From: Anaerolineaceae bacterium | GTDB lineage: Bacteria > Chloroflexota > Anaerolineae > Anaerolineales > Anaerolineaceae | DNA length: 64,000 bases | Assembly: GCA_028714615.1 (NCBI GenBank) | Contig: JAQTMA010000001.1 | Location: 20,132 to 84,131, forward strand | Direction of reading: 5' to 3' | Part shown: positions 22,669-30,357 of the stretch, one piece after another | Layout: each line of letters starts with the position of its first letter | Numbering within the stretch: position 1 is the stretch's first letter | The notes under the pieces: model-generated | Database searches by the model: none | Told to the model about the DNA's origin: nothing | Seen by the model: only the letters and a program-made list of their open reading frames with translations | Position numbers and translations under genes: made by a program

Positions 22669-22684
22669 GTATGCAAATTGATTA

Positions 22685-22713
22685 TTGACTTTCGTAATGA
22701 TATACAGTAATAT
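22685..22713 (+). promoter_or_regulatory. Rightward early promoter
   Basis: TTGACT (22685-22690), 17-base spacer, TAATAT (22708-22713). Its -35 is 16 bases from that of the divergent repressor promoter, so the two probably compete under repressor control. Confidence 0.75.
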
Positions 22714-22770
22714 GTATGTGTAAAGTAGTCAAGTCCACCAGCCCGCCAGCTGACAATCCAGGAGATGCGT

Positions 22771-23085
22771 ATGACCCAAACTTCGATTCCCACGATCGTC
22801 TATAAGACCGAAACAGAATGGAAAGGCCGCAAAGGCAACGTCCGCCTGACTTCCCACCAGGTGGTCGATTTCGATGCCACCTATGCCCCTTACCCCGAGG
22901 CCAACTATTGGGAGACCAAAGCCCGGCTGGCTTACGAGCGCCTGGAGGATTACATCGGCCGCTCCGGAGCGAAAGCCTGGCAAGAGGCGATCCTCATCAA
23001 TGAGGACACCTGGAAGACGATCTTTGAGAAGATCAACAAACGCTTGACCTTTCTCCAGGAGACAGACCATGCAGCCCATCCTTGA
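22771..23085 (+). CDS. Early protein of unknown function (104 aa)
   Basis: First gene after the rightward early promoter. The ATG at 22771 has GGAG six bases upstream; the in-frame ATG at 22765 abuts it. Begins MTQTSIPTIVYKTETEWKG; the rest is rich in charged and aromatic residues (YAPYPEANYWETKARLAYER). No family recognised. Confidence 0.7.
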   Translation: MTQTSIPTIVYKTETEWKGRKGNVRLTSHQVVDFDATYAPYPEANYWETKARLAYERLEDYIGRSGAKAWQEAILINEDTWKTIFEKINKRLTFLQETDHAAHP

Positions 23086-23341
23086 TCTCCAGCCCTCTCC
23101 CTCCCAAACCCCCAGCGATTCCATCAAAGGCGTTCCCGGCGTAGTCATCTGTGAGTTTGCCGCCTCCTGCCGGCTGTGGACCTCTCCCTTCCCCAACACG
23201 ATCGGCCGCCAGGCAGCCTACACCTTCCTCATCCAAACCCAGGGCATGCAGTGGTTGGTGGAGCACCAGCGCGACGTCAAGACAGTCCTGGATACCGTTG
23301 AGCAAGTCATTCTTGCGGAGGTGTCCCCATGCCCGAACTAG
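23069..23341 (+). CDS. Early protein of unknown function (90 aa)
   Basis: Overlaps the previous gene by 17 bases. Contains GVPGVVICEFAASCRLW and a C-terminal helix (VEHQRDVKTVLDTVEQVIL). No motif recognised. Confidence 0.6.
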   Translation: MQPILDLQPSPSQTPSDSIKGVPGVVICEFAASCRLWTSPFPNTIGRQAAYTFLIQTQGMQWLVEHQRDVKTVLDTVEQVILAEVSPCPN

Positions 23342-23448
23342 ACGCCTTTACGACTGCCTTCCAGCGCGATCCATGGATCGGTATCATTGTACTGCTCGTT
23401 CTCGCCCTGGCGATCTGCGTCCTCCTGCCAGGTCCTCGCCGGCGATAA
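23329..23448 (+). CDS. 39-aa single-pass membrane protein
   Basis: Starts MPELDAFTTAFQRDPW, one strong hydrophobic helix (IGIIVLLVLALAICVLL), then PGPRRR. GGAGG eight bases upstream and overlap with the previous stop support translation. The positive C-terminus predicts an N-out orientation. Function unknown. Confidence 0.7.
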   Translation: MPELDAFTTAFQRDPWIGIIVLLVLALAICVLLPGPRRR

Positions 23449-23453
23449 GCCCA

Positions 23454-23672
23454 ATGGAGGTCATCGTCACAAGCGATTGGACTGCAGTGGAGGCCGGCCG
23501 CCGCCACCGCAAGCTGGTTCATCTTCGCGAGCCCGATCGGAGCTTAGCTCGTCAGAAGATGGACGCCCTGATCGATCACCTGTCCGGGTTGGGCTGGCGG
23601 GTGGAGGATCGCCGCGATCTGATCGCCCCCGGGACGGAAGACAGCACCGACCTTCCATGGTATCAGCGTTAA
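23454..23672 (+). CDS. Early protein of unknown function (72 aa)
   Basis: Begins six bases after the 39-aa gene: MEVIVTSDWTAVEAGRRHRK; highly charged, ends TDLPWYQR. A longer same-frame extension upstream overlaps other genes and is unlikely. No family recognised. Confidence 0.6.
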   Translation: MEVIVTSDWTAVEAGRRHRKLVHLREPDRSLARQKMDALIDHLSGLGWRVEDRRDLIAPGTEDSTDLPWYQR

Positions 23673-23684
23673 AGGAGAATCTTC

Positions 23685-23873
23685 ATGAACGAAAACGATA
23701 AAGAAGCAATTGCCCGGTACGAGCGCGAGCTCCGAGCATCTGGAGTGTTTGACCGATTTAGTTACTTCCACATGGCGCAGGTCCTCCTGGACAAATATTG
23801 GCTTCTGGGCGTAGTGGTACTGGCCGAAAAACTCAAAGAGCTTGCCCAAGAACGGAAAGCGAGCGAGAAATGA
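23685..23873 (+). CDS. Early protein of unknown function (62 aa)
   Basis: AAAGGAGAA precedes the ATG. Helical; one amphipathic to hydrophobic stretch (YWLLGVVVLAEKLKELAQ). Stop overlaps the ASCH gene's start (ATGA). Confidence 0.65.
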   Translation: MNENDKEAIARYERELRASGVFDRFSYFHMAQVLLDKYWLLGVVVLAEKLKELAQERKASEK

Positions 23874-24406
23874 AAGCGTTAACGCTAATCCAACCCTGGG
23901 CGACGCTCGTTGCGATCGGCGCGAAGCGCATCGAAACCCGCAGTTGGTCCACCGGCTACCGCGGACCGCTGGCGATCCATTCCAGCTCGAGTAAGCAGTT
24001 CATCAACATGCGGGGCAAAGATTACATTTGTGGGGATGAACCATTCTACTCGGTATTGACGGAAGCTAGTAAGAGACATACTGCAACCCTCACCGATCTG
24101 AAGGATATGGTAACCAGGCCTTTTATGCCTCTTGGCTGCATAATTGCGACCTGTGAGCTGATCGGCTGCGGCCCGATTGCCGATCAGCGGACCTATATCA
24201 AAGTAAAACCCCAACCTTTATATAACTGCGTTGGCGTTCCTCCGGAAGAACCAGAGCTCTCTTTCGGCGATTACACGACGGGCCGCTTCGCGTGGGTCCT
24301 GGCAAACGTAAAACCGCTTCCCGAGCCCATCCCGGCCAAGGGAGCTCTGGGGTTGTGGGAGTGGAAACAAAACAGGCTAGGGTTGGACAGGGTTGGACAG
24401 CCGTGA
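23870..24406 (+). CDS. ASCH-domain protein
   Basis: 178 aa. Starts MKALTLIQPWATLVAIGAKR, then IETRSWSTGYRGPLAIHSS and a C-terminal GRFAWVLANVKPLPEPIPAKG, the classic ASCH pattern (QPWA..i..G.K..E.R.w....RG...I). ASCH domains bind RNA, and some hydrolyse modified nucleosides. Phage copies are common, role mostly unknown. The start overlaps the previous gene. Confidence 0.88.
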   Translation: MKALTLIQPWATLVAIGAKRIETRSWSTGYRGPLAIHSSSSKQFINMRGKDYICGDEPFYSVLTEASKRHTATLTDLKDMVTRPFMPLGCIIATCELIGCGPIADQRTYIKVKPQPLYNCVGVPPEEPELSFGDYTTGRFAWVLANVKPLPEPIPAKGALGLWEWKQNRLGLDRVGQP

Positions 24407-24624
24407 AAATCTGCATGATGTGGTTCGATAACGATCCCAAGGCCGGCCTGGAGAAAAAGCTCCAGCGCGCCGCTGCCTACTACGAGGCCAAATACGGCCA
24501 GGCGCCTACCCTCTGCTACGTCCATCCGGTCATGCTCGGCGAGGGCAAGCCGGTGGCCGGCGCCCTCGAGGTGCGCTCCAGCGGCTCCATCCTGCCCCAT
24601 CATTTTTGGATCGGCATGGCCTGA
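24403..24624 (+). CDS. Small conserved early protein (73 aa)
   Basis: GTG start at 24403 overlapping the ASCH stop (GTGA). Sequence VKICMMWFDNDPKAGLEKKL, AAYYEAKYGQAPTLCYVHP, GSILPHHFWIGMA. I believe similar short proteins occur in Chloroflexota phage- and plasmid-like regions, but I know no function. Confidence 0.65.
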   Translation: MKICMMWFDNDPKAGLEKKLQRAAAYYEAKYGQAPTLCYVHPVMLGEGKPVAGALEVRSSGSILPHHFWIGMA

Positions 24625-24695
24625 AAATGCCTCTTTTTTTGCCCGATAAGGTGGTGATAACACAGCTTAGCCACGCCATATGGTAGACTGACCGC

Positions 24696-25625
24696 ATGGA
24701 CATCCACGACAGCATCAATGCACTGGTTTCCGAGCTTTCGAGCAGCCGCTCAGCCAACACCGCCCGCACCTACCGCAACGCCTATTCCACCTGGCTGCGC
24801 TACCTCGCAGAGTCGGGTATTCCGGAGACGGCCCCGGTCGAAGGCCTCACCATTGATCACTTCATCCATTTTCCCAGCTGGTTCCTGGGCCAAAAACTCT
24901 CCAAGGCCACCCAGCTGTGCTACCTGGCCGGGATCCGCGCCCTGATCAACTGGCTGGTGATCAACGGCTACCTCAACCCCTCCTACCTCGATACCATCCG
25001 CCTGGAGAAGGCGCTCAGCCAGGTCAGCCGCAAGAAAGAGCACAAACTGCCGCGCATCCCCAAGCCCGGGCAGGTGGAGGGCATCCTCTCTGCCGCCGGC
25101 CGGGCTACCTCCGCCTCTCCCATCCTGGAGCGCGATATCGCGATTGTGGAGCTCTTGGCTTCCTCCGGCTGCCGCAACGCCGAGATCGCCCAGCTCTGCG
25201 TGGGACAGATCGACCTGGTGGAGCGCCGCGCCCGGGTCTTGGGGAAAGGCAGCAAAGAGGCTTTCGCCTACTTCTCCACCCAGGCTGCGGACGCGCTCCG
25301 AGCCTACTGGGCTGCGCGCGGGTCCGCCGCTCCCGAGGAGCCCGCTTTCTGCCGGCACGATCGGGGCGCCGGGGGGCGGGCGCTGCCCCTGTCGACTAAC
25401 TCCATCCGCGAAATCGTCCTCGCCTTGCGCCAGGCGGCCGGGATCGAGAGCCAGTTTTCCCCGCACTATTTCCGGCACGCCTTCGGCATGAAGGTCCTGC
25501 ACGATACCGGGAATCTCGCCCTGACCCAGGATCTCATGCGGCATGAGAACCCGGCCTCCACCCGCGTCTACGCCACCATCGACCCCGATGATCTGCGCGA
25601 GGCGCATCGCAAGATCTACCAGTAG
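24696..25625 (+). CDS. Second tyrosine recombinase (XerC/D-like)
   Basis: 309 aa, unrelated in detail to the integrase. SAM-like N-terminal domain ~5-105; catalytic residues R160 (SSGCRNAEIAQL), K184 or K187 (GKGSKEAF), H257/R260 (SPHYFRHAFG), H283 (LMRHENPAS), Y292 (TRVYATID). No attachment-like repeat next to it. It may resolve multimers, help excision, or be a passenger. Weak ribosome site. Confidence 0.85.
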   Translation: MDIHDSINALVSELSSSRSANTARTYRNAYSTWLRYLAESGIPETAPVEGLTIDHFIHFPSWFLGQKLSKATQLCYLAGIRALINWLVINGYLNPSYLDTIRLEKALSQVSRKKEHKLPRIPKPGQVEGILSAAGRATSASPILERDIAIVELLASSGCRNAEIAQLCVGQIDLVERRARVLGKGSKEAFAYFSTQAADALRAYWAARGSAAPEEPAFCRHDRGAGGRALPLSTNSIREIVLALRQAAGIESQFSPHYFRHAFGMKVLHDTGNLALTQDLMRHENPASTRVYATIDPDDLREAHRKIYQ

Positions 25626-25835
25626 CATGGATATTCCTCTGCATCACCGAATGCCACAAATCTGCTGACGATGTTGGGGACCATTTGGGCAGCTGTAAAC
25701 TGAAATGTTATTCCTGGATTGAAATCACGACAAAAGTTATGCGATTCCTATGCCTTTTGTACAATTGAACCGAGGTATACTAGAACAGAAGTTGCACCCT
25801 ATCAGAGTGGCGTCCAACCTAACGGAGGTTTCATA

Positions 25836-27125
25836 ATGACGGCAGAAATTGCTGTTATGAATAAATGCGCGGTCGCGATTGCCGCAGATAGCGCTGCAAC
25901 TGTTTATTATCCGGGCGGCAGAAAAATATTCAATTCGGCATGCAAGTTATACATGCTTTCAAAGTACAATCCCGTGGGGGGCTTGATCTATCAGAACTTA
26001 GAAATTATGGGTGTGCCATGGGAAACACTCATTAAGATCTTCCGGAAGCAATTAAAGAAAGATAAATGCGATCATATCAAGGGATATGCCGAAAAACTCA
26101 TCTTATTCGTCAGTCGGTTTTTCTCTGAAAAGGATCAAGAGGCCCATTTCACATCCACAATAACCGATTACTTTACCCTCATGGCTAAGGAAATCGACAC
26201 CAAGGTCACCCAAATTATTGAAAAAAACGGGGCGATCGATCAGGACAACACAGCAGAGATTGTACAATCGGCGATTTACGAGTATTACGATCGCTGGGAC
26301 CATTTGGAATCGCTGCCCTATGCCACGGATGAATACTGCCAGGAATTATTAGAAAAATATGGTGGGGCGATTGAATTGGCTCGCTGCAAAATTTTCAAGG
26401 AGCTTCCATTCACCGATGATGCTACTGATTATTTGAATAAATTTTGCGCCCACATATTTTCAAAGAATAATTTCCAGGACTACTCGGGTGTCGTAATTAC
26501 TGGCTTCGGGGAAGCGGAAATTTACCCGAATATCGTGACCATGCGAGTGGAAGGAGTTGTAAACAACCATCTCAAATTCGTCGTTGATGAGGACTGCGGG
26601 ATATCAAGCGATTTTCCCGCCCGGGTGTTTCCGTTAGCGCAAAAGGACGTTACCCTATCTTTCTTTCAAGGAATCGACCCACAGCTTAAAAGCATTATCC
26701 TTGATTCTATATCCAAGACTTTCACCGCATTATCTCCCGCATTAATTCAAGCGATGGAGAATCAGATTCCCGACCTCGATCAAACTGTAAGGACGAATTT
26801 ATCCGAAAAACTAAGCAGATTTGGCGAAAGTACATATAATATACTTGAACAGTTGATCAATGGGTATTCAAAGAAGGTCCATGTCGATCCCATTTTGACA
26901 GCAATTCAATTCCTTTCAAAGGGAGAATTGGCTGCCATGGCTGAAACTCTGGTAAACTTGACATCCTTTCGGCGGAAGATGTCTATGGGTGATGAGACGG
27001 TTGGTGGCCCCATAGACGTAGCAGTAATCTCCAAGGCTGATGGTTTTGTCTGGATAGATCGCAAGCATTACTTCGATCCAAAAATCAATCATCAATTTTT
27101 TGATAATTATTATCATATAGACTAA
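25836..27125 (+). CDS. Proteasome/HslV-like Ntn-hydrolase with long C-terminal extension
   Basis: 429 aa from ATG 25836, which has GGAGG eight bases upstream; an upstream in-frame ATG at 25719 lacks this. After Met removal the chain starts Thr1: TAEIAVMNKCAVAIAADSAA. This aligns with proteasome beta subunits and HslV: catalytic Thr1, Asp17 in AIAAD, T21, a conserved Lys after a 3-residue shift (NSACKLYMLS), and a glycine-rich turn (VGGLIYQN). The remaining ~350 aa (VPWETLIKIFRKQL onward) are mixed and unrecognised. Predicted cytoplasmic peptidase. AT-rich versus the phage core, suggesting recent acquisition. Not Anbu or HslV by length. Confidence 0.7.
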   Translation: MTAEIAVMNKCAVAIAADSAATVYYPGGRKIFNSACKLYMLSKYNPVGGLIYQNLEIMGVPWETLIKIFRKQLKKDKCDHIKGYAEKLILFVSRFFSEKDQEAHFTSTITDYFTLMAKEIDTKVTQIIEKNGAIDQDNTAEIVQSAIYEYYDRWDHLESLPYATDEYCQELLEKYGGAIELARCKIFKELPFTDDATDYLNKFCAHIFSKNNFQDYSGVVITGFGEAEIYPNIVTMRVEGVVNNHLKFVVDEDCGISSDFPARVFPLAQKDVTLSFFQGIDPQLKSIILDSISKTFTALSPALIQAMENQIPDLDQTVRTNLSEKLSRFGESTYNILEQLINGYSKKVHVDPILTAIQFLSKGELAAMAETLVNLTSFRRKMSMGDETVGGPIDVAVISKADGFVWIDRKHYFDPKINHQFFDNYYHID

Positions 27126-27139
27126 GAAGGAGGAACCAA

Positions 27140-27364
27140 ATGATGGAACCTAAGAATTCACCGAAGGTTTTCCGCTCCATGGAAGAGTTCAGGGATACAT
27201 TCTTACCTGAAACCCCGAGTGAGAAATTTGCCAGAAAAATCAGCGATACCCGAGATCCCGGGGTGATTGGAGATCTGTTTTCTAGAATCGCGCTGGATGG
27301 TTTCAATAAAACCATTTCGAGCGATGATGCCACACAACGCTGCAAACCAGGAAATAAAGATTGA
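27140..27364 (+). CDS. Small partner of the Ntn-hydrolase (74 aa)
   Basis: Starts 14 bases after the hydrolase with a strong GGAGG. Begins MMEPKNSPKVFRSMEEFRDT, contains SEKFARKISDTRDPGVIGDL, no membrane segment. It is the last gene before the terminator at 27379-27410, so both form one unit. Possible inhibitor, substrate or adaptor; no homology seen. Confidence 0.7.
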   Translation: MMEPKNSPKVFRSMEEFRDTFLPETPSEKFARKISDTRDPGVIGDLFSRIALDGFNKTISSDDATQRCKPGNKD

Positions 27365-27378
27365 TAATTTCAAACCAA

Positions 27379-27410
27379 AACACCCCGCTAGATGGCGGGG
27401 TGTTTTTTTA
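27379..27410 (+). terminator. Intrinsic terminator after the Ntn-hydrolase pair
   Basis: AACACCCCGC / GCGGGGTGTT stem with a 6-base loop followed by TTTTTT. Ends the rightward unit. Confidence 0.9.
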
Positions 27411-27643
27411 TTCCCACTCGAAATCCCAAAGTCTAGGGGTTTCCATCAAAAATGATGTTTCCTTCATTTTCCAGTTGCATGTCGCTCTGGTCATTGCCAT
27501 CGAACACCTGAAGCTGGTGGTACCGACAGAATGACCGTTTCCGAAGATACGGTTTGACAAATTTCCTCTATAATAAAACCAGCCCGCCAAAAACAATTGA
27601 ATAGAGTTGATCCTAGCCACGGTCCTATGGAGGGGATATTGCC

Positions 27644-28540
27644 ATGCTTATCACGCGTGAGTATGAGCTTGTCGGGGGCGCCGAATTCCAGCAGATGGGA
27701 GCAGATTTCATCGCACTGGACGTGGAAACGGCCAACCCGAACTTCGCTAGTATCTGTCAGATCGGGATTGCGTTTTTCAAAGACGGGGCGATTTGTGCCA
27801 CTAGCAAAACTTTCATCGATCCGCAAGATTATTTCGATGATATGAACGTTTTCATTCACGGCATCACCGAGGAGAGGGTCGCCGGTGCGCCGACCTTTCC
27901 AGACTTTCTGAAGCTCCTCCGGCCGATCCTGGAAAACCAAATCGTAGTTCACCACACCGCATTTGATAAGGCCTCCTTCCGCCAGGCCGCCCAAAAATAC
28001 AACCTGCCCGAGCTGGATTGTCGCTGGCTGGACACGGCCCGCGTTGCCCGCCGCACCTGGGAAACCTACCGCTATTCCGGCTATGGGTTAGGCCCTTTGG
28101 CCGAGAGGCTATCGATCCAATTTCAGGCGCACGACGCACTGGAGGATGCTCGCGCCTGTGGCGAGATCTTACTCCGCGCCATTCAGACATCTGGGATTTC
28201 CTTGGCGGACTGGCTGGAATTGGCACCCAAAAGTTTTGGCGGCAATATTTCCCAATCCGGTAACCCTGACGGACCCCTCGCTGGGGAAGTGATCGTCTTC
28301 ACTGGTGAGCTCTCCCTCAAGCGTGCAGAAGCAGCCAAGATCGCCGCGAAGACTGGCTGCGACGTCGCTGATGGCGTGAACAAAGCCACGACAATCCTAG
28401 TAGTCGGCGATCAGGATATCAAGAAGTTAGCCGGTCAGCTGAAGAGTTCGAAGCATCGAAAAGCAGAATCATTAATCGGGGCTGGCCAGGCAATTCGGAT
28501 CATCGCCGAAAAAGACTTTCTCGAATTAGTGAAAATCTAA
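27644..28540 (+). CDS. DnaQ-like 3'-5' exonuclease fused to BRCT domain
   Basis: 298 aa. ATG preceded by GGAGGGG. DEDDh exonuclease at ~20-180: ALDVET (D26, E28), HHTAFDKASF and HDALEDARACG. BRCT at ~210-298: LAGEVIVFTGELSLKR, GVNKATTILVVGD, ISKADFLELV-like end (AEKDFLELVKI). This architecture resembles DNA polymerase III epsilon-type/repair exonucleases in Gram-positives. A cargo gene next to a DUF2806-like gene; it may serve phage DNA repair or defence. Confidence 0.85.
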   Translation: MLITREYELVGGAEFQQMGADFIALDVETANPNFASICQIGIAFFKDGAICATSKTFIDPQDYFDDMNVFIHGITEERVAGAPTFPDFLKLLRPILENQIVVHHTAFDKASFRQAAQKYNLPELDCRWLDTARVARRTWETYRYSGYGLGPLAERLSIQFQAHDALEDARACGEILLRAIQTSGISLADWLELAPKSFGGNISQSGNPDGPLAGEVIVFTGELSLKRAEAAKIAAKTGCDVADGVNKATTILVVGDQDIKKLAGQLKSSKHRKAESLIGAGQAIRIIAEKDFLELVKI

Positions 28541-28588
28541 TCAGAAATTACTAAATTAATTTTGTGGACAACCAGTAAACGAGGCAGC

Positions 28589-29455
28589 ATGGATCCCTCA
28601 ATAATTCCCGCTCTTGCAGGTGTAATTGGTGCAACAACTCCATTCGCTATTAAATTGACCGACACACTGAAATTCATTTATGCCCAAGAATCAGAACCCC
28701 GATTGATAAAATCACGGGGCTTGGCAGAAGTAGAGGTAAATAAAGCACAACATGATGAGGATTTACGATACAGAAGAGCCGAGTTAAGAGTAGCTAGGCT
28801 CGAAGACCGAAGACAAAGAAATATTGAATCGATTATCGATAAGACTTTACCATATGCACCAGAGAAGATCAGTCCAGAAAAAGTTGATGAAGATTGGACT
28901 GTGAATTTTCTTAATCATTGCCAGGATGTTTGCAATGAAGAAATGCAACATTTGTGGGCGAAGATACTAGCAGGTGAAGTTGCTAAGCCTGGCTCGTTTT
29001 CGAAACAAACAGTACAGATTGTGCAGCTGCTTAGCAATTGGGACGCACGTCTATTTCAAATGGTGAGTTTGGTCTCGATCAGAATGGGGCGCCGATTTAT
29101 CATCCAAGATAAGATCTTGGATGATTACTTCAATGAGGCATCAATAAGTTTTGTAAATTTGTTATCCCTCCACGATCTTGGGCTTCTCTGCGATGTGTCC
29201 AGTCAATCAACAGGACTACCAGAAGGGAGCTCGGGGCTCATGGTTCACTATTGCGGTGGGCAGTTCCCAATATTTAACCATTCCGAGAAGACCTTATTTG
29301 TTACGGGCACATTTTTCACAAAGGCTGGAGTTGAACTTTTCCCGCTTTGTGAAGGTTCTGCTGACCCCGAGTTTGTTAAACTACTTAAACAATCTTTTGT
29401 CCGATATGGTTACGATCTCGTCACGAATGGGAAAGACGGATGCATCACCGGGTGA
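28589..29455 (+). CDS. DUF2806-like protein
   Basis: About 288 aa from ATG 28589 (GAGG upstream; TTG 28562 also possible). Short N-terminal hydrophobic segment (IIPALAGVIGATTPFAIKL), an Arg/Glu-rich coiled coil, then the diagnostic DWTVNFLNHCQDVCNEEMQ, HLWAKILAGEVAKPGSFSK block. Function of DUF2806 unknown; members are often in accessory regions. AT-rich. Convergent with the wall hydrolase gene. Confidence 0.7.
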   Translation: MDPSIIPALAGVIGATTPFAIKLTDTLKFIYAQESEPRLIKSRGLAEVEVNKAQHDEDLRYRRAELRVARLEDRRQRNIESIIDKTLPYAPEKISPEKVDEDWTVNFLNHCQDVCNEEMQHLWAKILAGEVAKPGSFSKQTVQIVQLLSNWDARLFQMVSLVSIRMGRRFIIQDKILDDYFNEASISFVNLLSLHDLGLLCDVSSQSTGLPEGSSGLMVHYCGGQFPIFNHSEKTLFVTGTFFTKAGVELFPLCEGSADPEFVKLLKQSFVRYGYDLVTNGKDGCITG

Positions 29456-29469
29456 GAAGGTTGTTACTC

Positions 29470-30291
29470 CTAATTATTCATAACAAGAGGTAAGTTGATT
29501 ACATGCTGCTCTGGCTCCGGCTTGGGAGGTTCCGACGTCGGAACGGGCCGGGTGAGATAGCTCCAGATCTCCGGCAGATCCCGCTGAGCTTCATCCCAGG
29601 AAAACCAGTTCCACGCCGGCAGCTCATGCGCCCTGCAGGCCGCCTCAAATCCCTGGATATCCGCAAGTGTCGGTGCCCACCCGCCTACCTGGTAGGTCGG
29701 CCCGGTCGGGATCACCGGCCGCACCACCTTGAGCGCAGCGTAATCGGCCAGGCAGCCGGTGAGCTGGCTCGTGGGGTTATGCGCCTGCTCCCAATACACC
29801 TGGGGCATCGCATAGTTGCAGAATGTCAAAAAGGTGTTAAAGGGGAAATCCGGATGCAGATGGGGATAGCGGTACGAGCTGAGCGCGATCGGCAGGTTCT
29901 CCCCCATGCAGCGCCGCAGCTCGGTCATGTAGATCTGGGCCGGCCCCGGGCCGGCGAGCTTATATTCTTTCTCCGCGTTCACCACGAACCCGTCCAGCCC
30001 CAACCCCTGGACCCGCTCGATCGACGTCTTGGCTTCCTTCAGCGGGTAATACCCATACACGTAATGCCAGCCCCACACCTGGACCTCGGCCGCGTGCAGC
30101 GCATCGACCACCGGCGGCACCAGGTCAACGCGCGGATCCGTGTTTTTGAGATTAGACCGCGCCTGGCCGTCAGCAATTTTGACCAAGACATGCGACCAGC
30201 CGGCTTTCTCCGCCGTTTCCGCGATCTTGGCTGCGTCACCATTTTTGCAGTTTGGAATATTCCAGATCCAGTAACCGGTTCCATTGAGCAT
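29470..30291 (-). CDS. TIM-barrel glycoside-hydrolase-like protein (endolysin candidate)
   Basis: 273 aa. Starts MLNGTGYWIWNIPNCKNGD; repeated strand/helix units (WSHVLVKIADGQ, EVQVWGWHYVYGYYPLKEA, GFVVNAEKEY, YAMPQVYWEQ, GPTYQVGGWAPT) fit a GH25/DUF1906-like barrel with acidic active-site residues (NAEKEY). The C-terminal tail is Pro-rich (TSEPPKPEPEQHVINLPLVM), an ending I associate with secreted Chloroflexota proteins. Last gene of the leftward late run; lysin or virion wall-penetrating enzyme. No signal peptide. Confidence 0.6.
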   Translation of the reverse strand: MLNGTGYWIWNIPNCKNGDAAKIAETAEKAGWSHVLVKIADGQARSNLKNTDPRVDLVPPVVDALHAAEVQVWGWHYVYGYYPLKEAKTSIERVQGLGLDGFVVNAEKEYKLAGPGPAQIYMTELRRCMGENLPIALSSYRYPHLHPDFPFNTFLTFCNYAMPQVYWEQAHNPTSQLTGCLADYAALKVVRPVIPTGPTYQVGGWAPTLADIQGFEAACRAHELPAWNWFSWDEAQRDLPEIWSYLTRPVPTSEPPKPEPEQHVINLPLVMNN

Positions 30292-30306
30292 GACCCCTCC
30301 TATGCT

Positions 30307-30324
30307 ACCTAATGCATATTAGGT
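30307..30324. promoter_or_regulatory. 18-bp inverted repeat upstream of the hydrolase
   Basis: ACCTAAT-GCAT-ATTAGGT in the 66-base gap before the hydrolase start, just ahead of its AGGAGGGG ribosome site. Candidate operator or mRNA hairpin. Confidence 0.45.
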
Positions 30325-30357
30325 GTCCTCATTCGCTTTAGGAAAAACAGTTATATC

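Noticed and set aside
23151..23453. 101-codon N-terminal extension of the 72-aa early protein
   Set aside because: It overlaps two better-supported genes, and a start directly after the 39-aa gene fits the spacing.
27554..27574. Promoter TTGACA...TATAAT before the DnaQ-BRCT gene
   Set aside because: The two hexamers are only 9 bases apart; at most the TATAAT is used with a weak upstream -35.
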